In this document: piece by piece, positions 1-63,968 of the stretch
Position numbering within the stretch: position 1 is the first letter of the stretch
How the letters are laid out: the number at the start of each line of letters is the position of its first letter
Assembly: GCF_017591425.1 (NCBI RefSeq)
Contig: NW_024465885.1
Span: 43,271,001 to 43,335,000, forward strand
DNA length: 64,000 nucleotides
Reading direction: 5' to 3'
Origin: Ochotona curzoniae
Taxonomy: Eukaryota > Chordata > Mammalia > Lagomorpha > Ochotonidae
Made by a program: the position numbers and the translations under genes
Notes under the pieces: model-generated
What the model was told of the DNA's origin: nothing
The model's database searches: none
Seen by the model: the letters and a program-made list of their open reading frames with translations, nothing else

Positions 1-141
1 AGATCATGGCTGGAACTCCATCTGAGCATCCCACGTGGGTGGGCCTAAATGACTCATTTTCTACTGCTTTCTCAGGAGTATTAGCAGGAAGCTGATTTGG
101 AAGCAGAGCAACTGGAACCTGACCTAGTGCTCAACTGGCCC
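1..141 (-). repeat. CSINE fragment, cut by window edge
   Basis: Reverse copy; the segment matching ctgctttctcaggagtatta and gcaggaagctgatttggaag is recognisable. Old and diverged; its tail lies left of the window. Confidence 0.7.
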
Positions 142-284
142 CTACTTGTTTACTTCGTCTGCTGTTTCTTTTTCAACTTGGTTGTCATAGGGTATAAGAG
201 AATATATGAGGCATGGAGAACAACACACAAGTATAAACTTATCTGTTAACTCCACTTTTTATGAAGCTAAAAAATTAAGCTTGA

Positions 285-463
285 GAGAGACAAAATTAGT
301 TCCTGCCTAGTGGTCCACAACAGCTGGGGCAGGGACTGGGCTAAAAGCCACCACTTCTCCCATGTGGGTGGCAGGAGGCTGGAGCCAGGAATGCAACCTA
401 GGTGCCTCAATATGATGTTAGCATCTCAGCATCCAAGCCAAACGCCTGCTCCCTGACAGCTTG
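285..463 (-). repeat. Diverged CSINE, reverse
   Basis: Middle and head parts only (cccatgtgggtggcaggagg, then gcatctcagcatccaagcca). Many indels; an old copy. Confidence 0.6.
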
Positions 464-832
464 ACTCTAGGGTGATGTCCTGCTTTTTCACTGATACGTT
501 TGCTAGTAATTTAGGGGAAGGTGTCTTGCTCTACTTTTTAACACTAAGCTCCTAAGAGACTGGGTCTCTCCTGCATCACTGTTTTATCTCTTCAGCAATC
601 TGAATCCTTCCCAGCTCAGTGCTGTATTACACATCTGTTCATGAAAACAATCATCTGCTGCTTGGCTGCCTACTCACACACTCCACTCGGTGCTTCCTGT
701 AACTTGGCATTTCAGCACTTGGCAAAACTCACAGCCATCTGTAAGCCTGGAAATTTCCTTATGTATTTCTAGAGCCTTAGATTTCAAAATGTCTTGTTCT
801 GTTTCATTTTAAAGCTTTGGGATAGATGTGGT

Positions 833-835
<3 letters not shown>

Positions 836-877
<42 letters not shown>
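836..877. repeat. (AT)21 microsatellite
   Basis: Uninterrupted AT dinucleotides, 42 bp. Likely length-polymorphic. Confidence 0.97.
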
Positions 878-880
<3 letters not shown>

Positions 881-1642
881 CAAAGTCTAAACAATTACTT
901 CTCCATTTGCTCCATGTCTGCAAGGGACTGTGGTGTCACCCTTCAGAAACCATCCAACCTTCACTCTGGCTGTGCTGCATAGGGCTCAGGAAGCTGCTAG
1001 AAACAAGCTGATCTGCCCAGAGAAATTACAAATACACAGGAGTCCTGTCTTCAGCTTCTCTGTTCCACAGTTGCCAGCACAGAGATCTATCCAAATATGT
1101 ACAAAAGATACCCAACAGCGAATGAACAGGGCAGAAAGGAATTTAATAGCACCTCTTTCCATAAGAAATTCAAACACACACATCATTCCAGTTTTCAAAA
1201 TTATTGTACAAATTGTACAGAACATTTTTAAAATAAGGGAAGAGACACCTGGGTCTGTCAAAGGCAGATGGTTCAAAGCTGGGAAATGGGGGAATCAAAG
1301 CTGGAATGGGTAAGTCCATTCCTTACATTTCTGTTGGATGGAAATCAAAGATACTTAAATCAACAGCAGAAAGAGCACTTTATGCCTATCTCTCCTTCAA
1401 TAAATAAAACAGCCATCTCAGATGTTACATGCTACATTGCACAGGAATCTTGACAGGTCATATCCAAACTCTCATATATTTGTCTTTAATTGTTCACATG
1501 AAGTTTCACTATCTAATATATGATTTTTTTTCTTCAAACTGGAAATAAACTCATCATATTCAAACACTAAATAAGGTGACTTCTAGTCATTTTTACTGTT
1601 TTATTAACCATGGCTTTTTTAGACAATAAATATTTTACTTAC

Positions 1643-54050
<52,408 letters not shown>

Positions 54051-54858
54051 GCTGCGCTCCTCGGAGGCCGCCCTGTGGACGCCCGGCAGAGCCAGGCACA
54101 GGACACAGGTTTGCTTCAGCAGCGGGGGACCCGCAGCGTAGGGGAGGACAGCCGGGGGACGGCTCGGTCCGAAACACTAGCCGTCACCGCTCGCCCCCCG
54201 GAACCCCCCAGGAAAGGAAAAAACGTAAGGCAAAACAACCCAGGACGGTGACGATGTACATAGGCTGTGCGATCCCCAGGGGTCCGGTCCAGCCGGAGGA
54301 CCGAAAGGGCCGTCTGGGAGCTCCGTCCCTCCGTGGAAAGCGAAGGGACTGGACAGCGGAGGAGGCCAGCAGGTGGGAGGGAGGCAAGGCACCCCAGGGC
54401 GATCCGAGGGAGGGAGAGGATAATCCGACCCCGGCTGGCCAAGGGCACGCCGAAGGGGCGCAGGTGGCCACCCCGGCAGGTGTCACCACGGCTCTGCGTT
54501 CCCTCGTCGCGGGGAGGAGGCGCAGCCCGAGGCCCTCCATGATGCGCCACAGGAGATGCCCAGACAGCCCCGCTGACAGCCGCTGTCACCCGCAGCCCCG
54601 GCCGGCCCCGCACCGGCCGCCGCGGCCGCTCTCCTCCCGCCTCGCACACGAGCCCGCCGGGCCCCGCTGCCGCTCACCGCTCCCGCCGGCGGGAGCCTCG
54701 CCTCGGCCAGCGTCCACCCCGCCACCCGGCTGCCGCTGGGCCTGAACACGGGCGCTCGCCGCCGCCGCCGCCGCTGCCGCCGGCTGCCTCACCTCTTCCT
54801 CCGGCTCCTCCTCCTCCTCCTCCTCCCGCAGCCGCTGCCGCCACAGCCGCCGCCGGCA

Positions 54859-54927
54859 ACGTCACTTCCGCTCCAGCACACCCATCTCTTCCGCATTGCG
54901 CCGTCAACAGGGGCGGAAGGGGCGGGG
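54859..54927 (-). promoter_or_regulatory. Putative SYNJ1 core promoter elements
   Basis: On the minus strand: a GC box CCCCGCCCC at 54919-54927, an ETS-like GCGGAAGA near 54888-54895, and a combined ETS/CRE-like CGGAAGTGACGT at 54859-54870. Such motifs mark dispersed CpG-island promoters. No TATA box seen. The start site is not determinable from sequence alone. Confidence 0.5.
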
Positions 54928-55330
54928 CGTCCGCAGGGAGGCTCTACCCAGGCCGGGGGCCCTAAGCCGCCGCCTTGCACCGGCAACGACCTCTACCTCT
55001 AGGGGCGTGTCGTTTTCCCCCACCTCCCACCCCGAGGCCGCAGCTAACGATGCTACCTCTGGGGAGGCCGGGAGAGGAGGATTCGGCCTTCGTGGTCCCC
55101 GCGCGTGGGCTCTTCAGAGCTCCCAGTCGCTCCCCTATGGGCTGCAGGGAGGGACTATGGGGAACGTTCTGGGGGCTGGGTATGGCGACGCGCCCAAGAA
55201 GGGCATCGGGACCACCCCCTGCCACCTCCAGCTGCCTGACGGGGGGAGGGTTGCAACAGCCGCCTCGCTGCGCCAGGCAAGAGCTGTCCACGGTGTCTGG
55301 CGGCAGTGCCGGGTTGGGACACAGGGAGAA

Positions 55331-56546
55331 AGCTCGGGCGCCTCCTCTCTAACCGTGTGTTCCGGAGCGCTTGACTGTGCTGTATGGCAAAGAGGAGATA
55401 GCGTGCAACCACGATATCCAGACTCAACCAGAGCCAGAATATGGCTGTGCTGACTGTGGCTGTCGCCGCACCCAGAAGAGGTCTCTAACCTTTTATCTCA
55501 TCCTCTCATTTCCAGAAACCACACAGGTGTCTTGCTGGTTTCTCATTCTCTTCCCACGGAAGAGACCTTAATATGAGAATGAAGTCTAGAAACGACAGGA
55601 CCAAGAGGAATTGAGAACGTTATGCAGCAATCCGCGACAGTTTTCACTCGCTTTTCCTTCTTGCTTATTTTAACAGCAAAAGCAGAATTTAATTTTTGAT
55701 ACGTTGCACAAAATCATGTCCCTCCTTCCAGGACCTGTCACGAGATGTCATTTTAGGGAAGCAAGACCCACGCTGATTTCAGAACACTGACGCTGCATTT
55801 TAGAAAAGCCACTTCCACAACCAGAAACATAAATGCTAAAAAAAAAAAACTTGGGTGTAGCTCTGAGAATCATTGCACTAATGATTTCCATAGAAAAGTT
55901 GGCTTGCTTGTTACAGCAGCCTCAAAATGAAGCTTATATCAAAAAAGCCCATTAATCTGTACTCATTCTTGTCCCCTATTCCCATCCCCCGCACTGCTCC
56001 CCAGCTCCCCGAAACTCCATTTCCACTGAAGACCATTTTTAAGTGCAAACGGAATTTTTTCATTTGGCTTTTCCAGTATCATGCCTCACCACAGCCTCCA
56101 TTGGTTCCAGAAACAAAAACTGGCTTCAGGTTGAGATGGTGGTGTCACTGAATGTATTACTGCATATGCCAACTGGAATCTGAGTTTGAGTAAGAGCTGG
56201 CACCTGAAAGCAAGCCTGCATTTTCCAAAGGGGAATACATGCACTATGGCAGCCTCTCCACACGCCCCATCGCCTTCCAGAGTGGGAGCTCCAGGGCCAG
56301 GCTCTTCCGGAAGGTGTCTTCCCATTCCCGCCCCCTTCCAATTTGGGACAAAAGGAGATGGAGATGAAATGTCTCATTGAGTTGAAATTGCTGCTTCTCT
56401 CCACGCCAAGTGGAGGGCAGCAGGACTCGCTGAAGTTGTTTAAGGCACAACTTTCCCTAATCCTTTCCAGACAGATATGTCAGCCATGAAATAAGCTGTC
56501 TGGGATCTGAAGACATATTAGTCACTTAAAAAAAAAATGTTATTTC
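55331..56546. other. SYNJ1-PAXBP1 intergenic, unique part
   Basis: Upstream of SYNJ1; no gene or repeat recognised. Confidence 0.55.
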
Positions 56547-56735
56547 TGGGGAGTCAGCATTGTGGCACATCAGACTAAGTCCCTGCCACCCACTGCAGGA
56601 GACCCGGATGGAGTTCGTGGCTCCTGACGTGGGCCTGGTCCAGCCCTGACCAGTAGAGCTATTTTGGGATTGAGCCAATGGGGGAAAGCTGGCTATATCA
56701 CTATCACTCTGCCTTTCAAATTAATAAAGTATTTG
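56547..56735 (+). repeat. CSINE, forward, internally deleted
   Basis: Head ggggagtcagcattgtggca joins directly to cccactgcaggagaccc, so about 120 bp are missing. Confidence 0.8.
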
Positions 56736-56946
56736 TTATTTTTTCCCTCTTGTCCCTATCTTTATACTTCTGCTTTTTTGGTTGTAGCACTTGAAGAGAG
56801 CTGAACCAATGTTCAGCAAATTTTAACTCAGAACGCAGGTTTACTGACATGAAAAAGTCTGCTTAGTCAGAGCCTGAGTGTCAGCAGAGACAGAGTGACA
56901 CCCTGGCGACCCTTGAAACTGAGCAATGCGCAGTGCGAGGCCGCAG

Positions 56947-57253
56947 GGGCTGGTCTGTGGCATGGCAAGCTAACCATCTGCCTGTAGCACCAGCATCCTC
57001 ATGCAGACACTGATACTTGTTCTGGCTGCTCCACTTCTGATCCAGCTCTGCTTATCACCTGGGAAACCAGCAGAGAATGGCCCAAGACCTTAGGATCCTA
57101 CACTCAGTGTGGTAGACCCTGAAGAAGCTCCTGACTCCTGGCTTCGGATTGGCTCAGCTTCAGCTGTGGCTGCCATTTGGAGTGAACCAGTGGATGGAAG
57201 ACCATTCTTTCCTTTTTCTCTGTAAAATTTGCTCTTCAAATAAAAATAAATAT
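56947..57253 (+). repeat. CSINE, forward, full length
   Basis: Head ggggctggtctgtggcatgg; tail caaataaaaataaatatcta. Confidence 0.9.
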
Positions 57254-57434
57254 CTAAAGATAAACACAAATTCTCCAGATACCTATAGGCTGATGATCCC
57301 TTAGAGCTTTGAATATCAATTTGGGTATAAAAAGGATTTGCAAATATGATTTGAGTCAAAGACATTAAAATTATATTGAATTATTCGGGGGGCCCCTCAT
57401 ACAATCATAAATGTCCTTATAAAGGAGAGGAAGA

Positions 57435-57705
57435 GGGCCTGGTATGGCAGCCTAGTGGCTGAAGTACTCGCATTGTACGCACTGAGATTCCATATGGATG
57501 CCGGCTCTAATCTCAGCAGCCCAGCTTGGGACCCTGCACCCATGTGGGAGACCCGCAAGAGGATCCTGGCTTCGGATTGGCTCAGCTCTGACTGTTAAGA
57601 CAGCATGGACAGTGAACCATAGGACAGAAGATCTTCCTGTCCAACTCCTCCCTCTGTATATCTCACTTTCCAAAATAAAAATAAAATAAATCTAAAAAGA
57701 GAGAG
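57435..57705 (+). repeat. CSINE, forward, internally deleted
   Basis: Head gggcctggtatggcagccta; the block between cagcagcccagctt and gggaccctgcaccc is deleted. Confidence 0.88.
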
Positions 57706-57999
57706 AGGAAACAGAGGAAGGAATGTGCAGACAGCAGCAGTGTTGGAATGAGGTGGCCAGAAGCCGAGGAGGACCAGCTGACACCTGCAGGTGAAGATGA
57801 GGAAGGAGGGATGCCCAGAACCTTTGGACACAGCAAAGCCCTGCCAACATTTTCCAGTCACTGGCCTCCTGACTGTGCAAGAATGAATTTCCATTGCTTT
57901 AAGCCACTTAGTTTGTAGTATTTCATCGCAACAAAGCTTTGCTGACATTCCATCCCTTGAGACTGAGGTGAACATATTCTTATGTTGGTGGTTGTTTTA

Positions 58000-58240
58000 T
58001 TTTTTAAATGTTTCATTCTCATTTTACTTGGAAGAGACAGGGCAGAGACATCTTCCAGCCAATGAGTGAGCCACAGCCAGCGTTGGGCCACGCTGAAGCA
58101 AGCAGCCTGGAACTCCACCTCTCTGCCAATGTGGGTGATAGGCTCCCAAATACCTCAGCAGGAAACTGCTTGACAAGCAGTCACCAGGTCACAAACGAGG
58201 CACTCCACTGGGGGATACAAGGGGTACCCACGCAGTGATG
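58000..58240 (-). repeat. Diverged CSINE, reverse
   Basis: Tail side tttcattctcattttacttg and gagacagggcagagacatct are recognisable. Confidence 0.6.
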
Positions 58241-58499
58241 TCAGCTGCTATGAAATGCCCAGCCCCAGATCGGAGTTTCAGAGAGCTGCTCCACTCAAAC
58301 ACCTATACCTTGAGATGTCGATGTATTTCTTCTCCAACTCCTTCCCTTCCTCAGCTGAGGGCTGCTCCCAAGAACCACATCTCCAAGACACCTCAGCCCG
58401 CTTACACAGGAGAGAACCCTGTGACAGGAGCAGGTGCTCACTCACATTAGGACACCAGAGGCATGGAGAGGGATATGAGTGGCTGTGATAGTCCTCATC

Positions 58500-58802
58500 A
58501 TTCTTTATCTACTTGAAAGGCAATTACAGAAAGAGAGAAACAGAGAATCATCCATCTGATGACTCACTCCTCAAATGGGCACAGTGGGTAGAGCTGGGCC
58601 AGTTGCAAGCTAGGAGCCAGGAGCCTCCTCGGGGTCTCCTACGTGGATAACAGGGGTCCAAGCACTCAGCCACCTCCCCAGGCCACCAGCAGGAGATTGG
58701 ACTGGAACTGGAGCACACGGGTCCAGAACCTGCTCCCACATGCAATGCCAGCACTGTAGTTGGCAACCTCACCCCAGCCCCTGCACTACAGCACCAGTCC
58801 CT
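58500..58802 (-). repeat. CSINE, reverse, old
   Basis: From tttatctacttgaaaggcaa to head complement ctacagcaccagtccc. Confidence 0.85.
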
Positions 58803-58915
58803 GTGGTTATTATTTTAACAACTTTCCCTTCCAGAAACACTTCTTACCTACTTAGAATTTAGAGGATTACTTCAAAACAAACTAAAAAAGAAAAAAACTA
58901 AAAATTCAGCTTTTT

Positions 58916-59178
58916 TTCTTAAAGATTTATTTATTTTTGTTGGAAAGGTGGATATACAAAGAGGAAGATCTTCCTTCCGATGGTTCACTCCCCAGTCGGC
59001 TGCAACTGTTGGACCTGAGCCAATCCAAAATTTGGGCCGTCCTCGACTGATTTCCCAGGCCACAAGCCAGGGAGCTGGATGGGAAGTGGAGCTGCTGAGA
59101 TTAGAACCGGCGCCCATATGGGATCCCGGGTGTGCAAGGCAAGGACTTTAACCACAAAACGCTATCGCGCCGGGCCCA
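58916..59178 (-). repeat. CSINE, reverse, young-like, internally deleted
   Basis: Head complement cgctatcgcgccgggccc is near consensus; about 60 bp missing after ccaatccaaaat. Imperfect duplication aattcagcttttt / aactcagcttttt flanks it (58903-58915, 59179-59191). Confidence 0.92.
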
Positions 59179-59194
59179 AACTCAGCTTTTTAAA

Positions 59195-59498
59195 AAGATT
59201 ATTTGAAAGGCCAAGTGACAGAGGTGAGAAAGAGATGAGTAATCTTCCATCTGCTGGTTAACTGCTGGTTAACTCCCCGAGTGGCCACAACGGCCTGGCC
59301 AAGTGAAAACCAGGATGCCAGAACTCCATCTAGGTCTCGCACGTGGATGGTGGGGGCCCAAGCACTCGGGACGGCTTCTGTGGCTTTCCTCAGCACATCA
59401 GCAGGGAGCTGGGTTTAAAGGGGAGCTGCCTGCAAATTGAACTGGTGCTCTGACATGGAAAGTGCTGACCTGATCCGCTGCACCACAACAGCAGCCTC
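59195..59498 (-). repeat. CSINE, reverse, old
   Basis: Contains a local duplication of ctgctggttaa (59257-59275). Head complement caccacaacagcagcc. Confidence 0.83.
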
Positions 59499-59551
59499 CC
59501 TCAGCCTTCATAAAGTTCAATTTTACCGTTGAATTTAAAAATCCCTTTCAT

Positions 59552-59761
59552 AGGGCTGGCTCAGTAGCCGAGTGGATAAAGTGCTTCCCTTGCACGCGCC
59601 AGGATCCTATATAAGAGTGCCGGTTCTATTCCCAGCCACCCCAGCTCCAGACATTGCAGCCACTTGGGGAGTGAATCAGCGGATGGAAGATTTTCCTCTC
59701 TGTCTCTTCTCCTCTCTGTATATCTGGCTTTCCAATAAAAATAAAATAAATCTTAAAAAAA
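59552..59761 (+). repeat. CSINE, forward, internally deleted
   Basis: Head agggctggctcagtagccga joins to ccccagctccagacattg, missing the middle. Flanks aaatccctttcata and aaattcctttcgta look like a decayed duplication. Confidence 0.88.
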
Positions 59762-59874
59762 ATTCCTTTCGTAAAATAATGTCATTTGTTTCAGGAATGA
59801 GAAATTTGGTTAAAAATAGGAAAACTATTCTTTAATACACAGTTATATGGTTGACTTCACTTTACATCAAAGTT

Positions 59875-60090
59875 TTAGATCAGGACTTAAACCTTTGCTT
59901 GCAACCCAAACAACAGCGGCAGCTGCCTGCTAGGACACTCCATGATGCCTCCGTGCTAGCCTTCTGCTCCCCATGTGGATGCCCACGCATCACTGCATGC
60001 AGCTGGAGTAGCACGGGAGGAGCTACCTCTGCCTGGGCGGCCTTCTCTCTCCCTCCCTTTGCTGCTCAAAAAAAGAAGAAAAAAGAACGA
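59875..60090 (+). repeat. CSINE remnant, forward
   Basis: Low similarity; the order tgctccccatgtggatgccc, ggagctacctctgcctg, then a C/T tract suggests it. Confidence 0.4.
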
Positions 60091-60231
60091 TAGCTCACAG
60101 AGCAAATAGGGCTTTTGATACTGTTCTAAATATTATCTGACCAAGGGAGCATACAGACCTGCTATTAATCTTACTATATTAGTCACCTGAAATGCCAGAA
60201 AAATTCAACAAAGAATATACTTAAAAATTAA

Positions 60232-60237
60232 TTTAAT
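60232..60237 (-). terminator. Alternative PAXBP1 polyadenylation signal ATTAAA
   Basis: Plus-strand tttaat. Would give a 3' UTR of about 1.0 kb. Confidence 0.35.
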
Positions 60238-60436
60238 GCTTGGCTACAGCTTAATTACATATACAATTATCAAACAATAGTCCTTAATTTCCAAAAAGTT
60301 CCTTTTTTGAAAATCACAGAATTGGAAAGCATAAACTTTAAAACAAGTTCTCTGAATATTTACAATGTGGTATAAACATTATAGAGGACCATGGATATTA
60401 AATTGCCTGGGTGTGGCTAATCAGCAAGGCATAACC

Positions 60437-60442
60437 TTTATT
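60437..60442 (-). terminator. Candidate PAXBP1 polyadenylation signal AATAAA
   Basis: Plus-strand tttatt in cctttattgcat; cleavage would fall near 60415-60425. Confidence 0.45.
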
Positions 60443-61254
60443 GCATATATAACTCACATATGTGGGAATTTTAAATATAATGAGACTATTTAAAATTTAA
60501 ATGCTGTATCCATAAGCTGGGCAGGGAGAAAAATGATTGAGACAGGACAGTCAGCCCAAACCATGCAGTTAGGTTGTGGGTTCAGTATTTCAAAACCGAA
60601 ACTTCTATGTTTCACTCGAAACTATGTTGCATATATTAGAGTTCACATTAAACCTGCACTTGACAGTTAATGCCAATTCAAGGGACAAAGTTTAACATTC
60701 ACTCAGAGACTAAGTCCAGAACTCAACTCTCCATTTTAAGGCAGCACAGACAGCTACAGGGATAACTTCTCCAATCAAAAGGTCATTTGGCTTAGTCACC
60801 TGCCAGCCCTTTTGTTGCAACAGTATAGTAACTTCCTAAAATCATTTGCTACAGAGTAATTTCCCTCTGCTAAAAGGCTTCCTCTGCAGACAACACAGCC
60901 AATTTCCAGTGTGAAAGTAAGCCCATGGCGGTATAAACATATACGCACAATTACTTACACTACACACATTGCTTACAGAGGGCAATTAAGTAAAAGGGTT
61001 CATTTGAGTGACCATACAAAATACTTTTGTAAACAAGGTATGACAGGCAGTAAGGAAAACATTCAAAGACTTCTAGAAATAATCTCAATTCCTTTCATTC
61101 TGAAGAAATCGAATTTAAGGACACAGTATCGAATATAATGTTTTCTGTATTAAAACAAGAATCAGTATTTTACAGCTTAAGAAACTTTACATATATACAA
61201 AATTTATACACTGGGAATGGTATTAAAACAAACAGGTTTTTCAGTCTCACAGAT

Positions 61255-61372
61255 CTATTTTCCTTCGATCAAAGATTTAAATTCTTTCACATTGTGGTCA
61301 CTTGCAACAGTCATAGCATGATCCAAAGCTCGAACACTTGCAAGAAGTTTTATTATCTGTTTTATGTTTTCT
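61255..61372 (-). CDS. PAXBP1: PAXBP1 last coding exon
   Basis: PAX3/PAX7-binding protein 1 (GCFC1), a nuclear GC-rich-sequence-binding-factor-like protein that links PAX3/7 to a histone H3K4 methyltransferase complex in muscle precursors. This exon encodes the C-terminal 38 residues, ENIKQIIKLLASVRALDHAM.. ..NVKEFKSLIEGK, then TAG at 61255-61257. Acceptor CTCTTTCAG at 61373 upward. The end of the protein agrees with the human one as I remember it, with one or two conservative changes. Confidence 0.95.
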
Positions 61373-62017
61373 CTGAAAGAGAAACATATGTAACAACATC
61401 CATTAATTAGTACATTTAAAAGACAATCATTTGAGACTGTAACCAATTTTTCTAACCATACATTTCTAAAGAAGAAAAATAATTAAGAGATAATTAAGAG
61501 ATATACAAACTAAGGCCAATTAAAAAATATGTTTATATAAAACCTGTGTATGTTATAAAGCTTATACACGTTTATGAAGTCCAGTGGCAGGACTCATGTT
61601 AAACAGCAAAAAACAATTTTATTCTGATCAAAGGTTTTCATTAGTATCTAGAACGAAAACCAAGCAATGTGCACAAGTTCCTCTCCAAATCAGAGTCCCA
61701 CCTCTCTGGAATGCATGTGGAACAGTCACATCAAGGCCAGCCTAACTTCTACTCCTGGAGCACTAACTACATACAACATAAGCTGACTCTCCTTCTCACC
61801 TCAGCTGGCAATTATTCCACACACTCCGTTTAAGGTAAGAGTAGCAGACACTGGAATGACCTAGAGGTAGTTATGCCCCCAGTAGTCCTGAAACTTTACA
61901 TTGTGCTGATGCTGCTAGCCCAGGAACCACATCTTACTGAGCATGTAATTTAAACCAACCACGAGAAAAAGCACACCCTATGCCATTGTTAATTGTCTTA
62001 CCACTTTAACTAAAATA

Positions 62018-62312
62018 GCCTCCTTGCACACCTGGGCTCCCATATAGGCTCTGGTTCATATCCTGGCTGCTCCATTGCCCATTTAGCTCTCTGCCTGTAA
62101 CCTGGGAAAGCAGCATAGGATGGCTCAAAGCAATTAAGACCCTGCGCCTGCGTGGGAGATCTGGAAGAAGCTCCAGGCTCCTGGCTTCAGATTGGCTCAA
62201 CTCGGACCACTGTGGCCAGTTGGGCAAAACAGCAGAAAGAAGATCTTTCTGTCTCTACTTCTCTTTGAAAATCTGCCTTTCCAATATAAACAAACAAATA
62301 AATAAATAAACC
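62018..62312 (+). repeat. CSINE, forward, 5' truncated
   Basis: Starts within the head (tagcctccttgcacacctgg); tail aacaaacaaataaataaata. Confidence 0.87.
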
Positions 62313-63124
62313 ACCTTTCAGGAAAGGACTACACTTTATGAACTCTGCAACCTACACAGAACCTGCATTGTGTGTGCTGCAAGGAATGGGCTTTGCAAAC
62401 TGTCGCTGAATCATTACACTGAAGTTAACACTACTCGCTGATACTTAACTCCCTCAAATGTTGGATATATGTAAATCAAAGTCTAAAAAGTAAAATTTTC
62501 TAGTTAAAAACTGCAACATACTGAAAAAAAAAAACCCGATTGTGCCAAGAATACCAATCAAAACCAAAACGATACACACTATGAACAAAATTAAACTAAA
62601 CCAAAACTACCTTCCAAAGAATCTTTACCACTAAAAACTTTACTTTTGCTTTTCACATTTTATTATAAAAGGCAGCAAACTGTCTCCCAAGAAAAACTAT
62701 TTTTTGAGAAAGAAAAAGAGGAAACACAAAAAGGCTCTGTCACATGTGATGGAAACACAAACTCTGACATTAGAAAGATAGGAGATAAAAATCTTAACGT
62801 CCACAAAAAAAGATAATAATTCATACATTCCCTCTTTATAGCCTTTACAAAAATGAGGCGTGGGACGGGAGGGAGACTGGGTGGGGCTTCTCCCTTAAAA
62901 TCCCCCTTTACCTCAGATACATGAAGGAAACAATTCGGAACTAATAGTCTCACCCATTTTCCTGTAGCCCTTGAACCTTTTTACCCTAATTAACTTTGTA
63001 AAGATTGTTAAAAAAAAAAAAAGTTCTAAGAAGTCCCAAATCAGCTTCAGGATATTATTGTAGTTTAGAATACGATATATTCTGGTTAATACATATTAGT
63101 TCATAATTACAGAAAACCCAGATG

Positions 63125-63245
63125 CTATACATGTTATATATGCGCGTGTGTGGTATGTATGTAAATACACACTTATGTTCATATGTATACGTATGTATAT
63201 ATGCATAAATGTATGGATATGTACATGCATATGCATATTTATATG
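63125..63245. repeat. TA/TG-rich simple repeat
   Basis: Alternating purine-pyrimidine, with tatgtatgtaaa and catatgtatacgtatg blocks. Confidence 0.85.
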
Positions 63246-63343
63246 AGAGGAAAATTCAGACAATTCATGTAACTGCTCATATCAAAATTTACACATGTAT
63301 TTCAAAAAATTTGTCACCAAAATTAACTTTATCTTTAATTTTT

Positions 63344-63400
63344 CAAAGATTAATTTAATTAAAAGGCAAAGTGATAGAGAAATGAGAAAAAAAAAAAAGA
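63344..63400 (-). repeat. CSINE tail fragment
   Basis: Only aaagattaatttaattaaaa and ggcaaagtgatagaga resemble the tail end; very short. Confidence 0.4.
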
Positions 63401-63813
63401 GGTGTAATTTTGTACCCAAAATCAGTAGTCTATGACGTGCAAATAAATAGAAAACACAACATAAAACTATGAATTATCCAAACCTGCAAGTGAACCCTTA
63501 GTCTAAATCTGCATAATGGTTCTGTCAAGACCAAGTTCCCTGACGTTCTAAGGGCCTGGGATCAACCCAATCCTTCATAAAGGCAATACAGAAAGGCATG
63601 GCCTTTTCTCTCTCCAGAGGAAAGTTCCTCACTAGAACTCATAATATCTTTATAAACAGCATATTTAAAGATATTAAACATCACAAATACAAAATGTATA
63701 ATATGAAGTGAGCATATAAGTTAAACTAAAATATAAATGTGCCTGCTTCAAACACTTTGATACTAATTTTGATCAAAGAAACCCTAGATTAGTGTTAAGT
63801 ACAAAACCATTAC

Positions 63814-63968
63814 CTTGCATTTCTTTTTTCCACATCTGAGCACCCCATACTGTTTCTATAAATTGTATCTGCTAGGTGTACAAGATATCGACAAAAATTT
63901 TCTAATTGAGAAATAGTTCTTTCTCCTTTCAGATTCACGAACCATTGCTTGGGGAAGCAGTTAATTAC
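63814..63968 (-). CDS. PAXBP1: PAXBP1 penultimate coding exon
   Basis: 155 nt encoding VINCFPKQWFVNLKGERTIS.. ..ENFCRYLVHLADTIYRNS.. ..VEKRNAR, part of the C-terminal GCFC domain. Acceptor CTGCCTAG (63969 upward), donor GTAATGG at 63807-63813. Ends in phase 2 and joins the last exon in frame through the Arg codon. All earlier exons of PAXBP1 lie to the right of the window. Confidence 0.95.

Larger units (their letters stand above)
1..1642 (-). other. SYNJ1 intron 20, 5' part
   Basis: No coding segment of SYNJ1 seen on the minus strand. Holds two old SINE pieces and an AT microsatellite (listed separately); 880-1640 is AT-rich unique-looking sequence with only short non-homologous open frames. 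Confidence 0.7.
60230..61254 (-). other. PAXBP1: PAXBP1 3' UTR
   Basis: Follows the PAXBP1 stop codon. It is AT-rich and repeat-free, in contrast to the SINE-filled intergenic region to its left, which suggests selection on an exon. The left limit is set by a possible ATTAAA; an AATAAA 200 bp nearer the stop could end a shorter form. Confidence 0.65.
61373..63813 (-). other. PAXBP1 last intron
   Basis: 2.44 kb. Contains one CSINE, a TA-rich simple repeat and otherwise AT-rich sequence with no exon recognised. Confidence 0.85.

Noticed and set aside
930..1313. 127-codon plus-strand frame near the left edge
   Set aside because: No similarity to SYNJ1 (opposite strand) or to any family that I know.
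54116..54649. 177-codon minus-strand open frame in the CpG island
   Set aside because: GC-rich DNA has few stop codons; the frame is not the SYNJ1 frame, shows no family motif and has low-complexity Pro/Arg composition.
54896..55453. 185-codon plus-strand open frame beyond the SYNJ1 promoter
   Set aside because: Also in CpG-rich DNA, without recognisable homology or splice partners; a divergent noncoding transcript is possible but cannot be supported from sequence.
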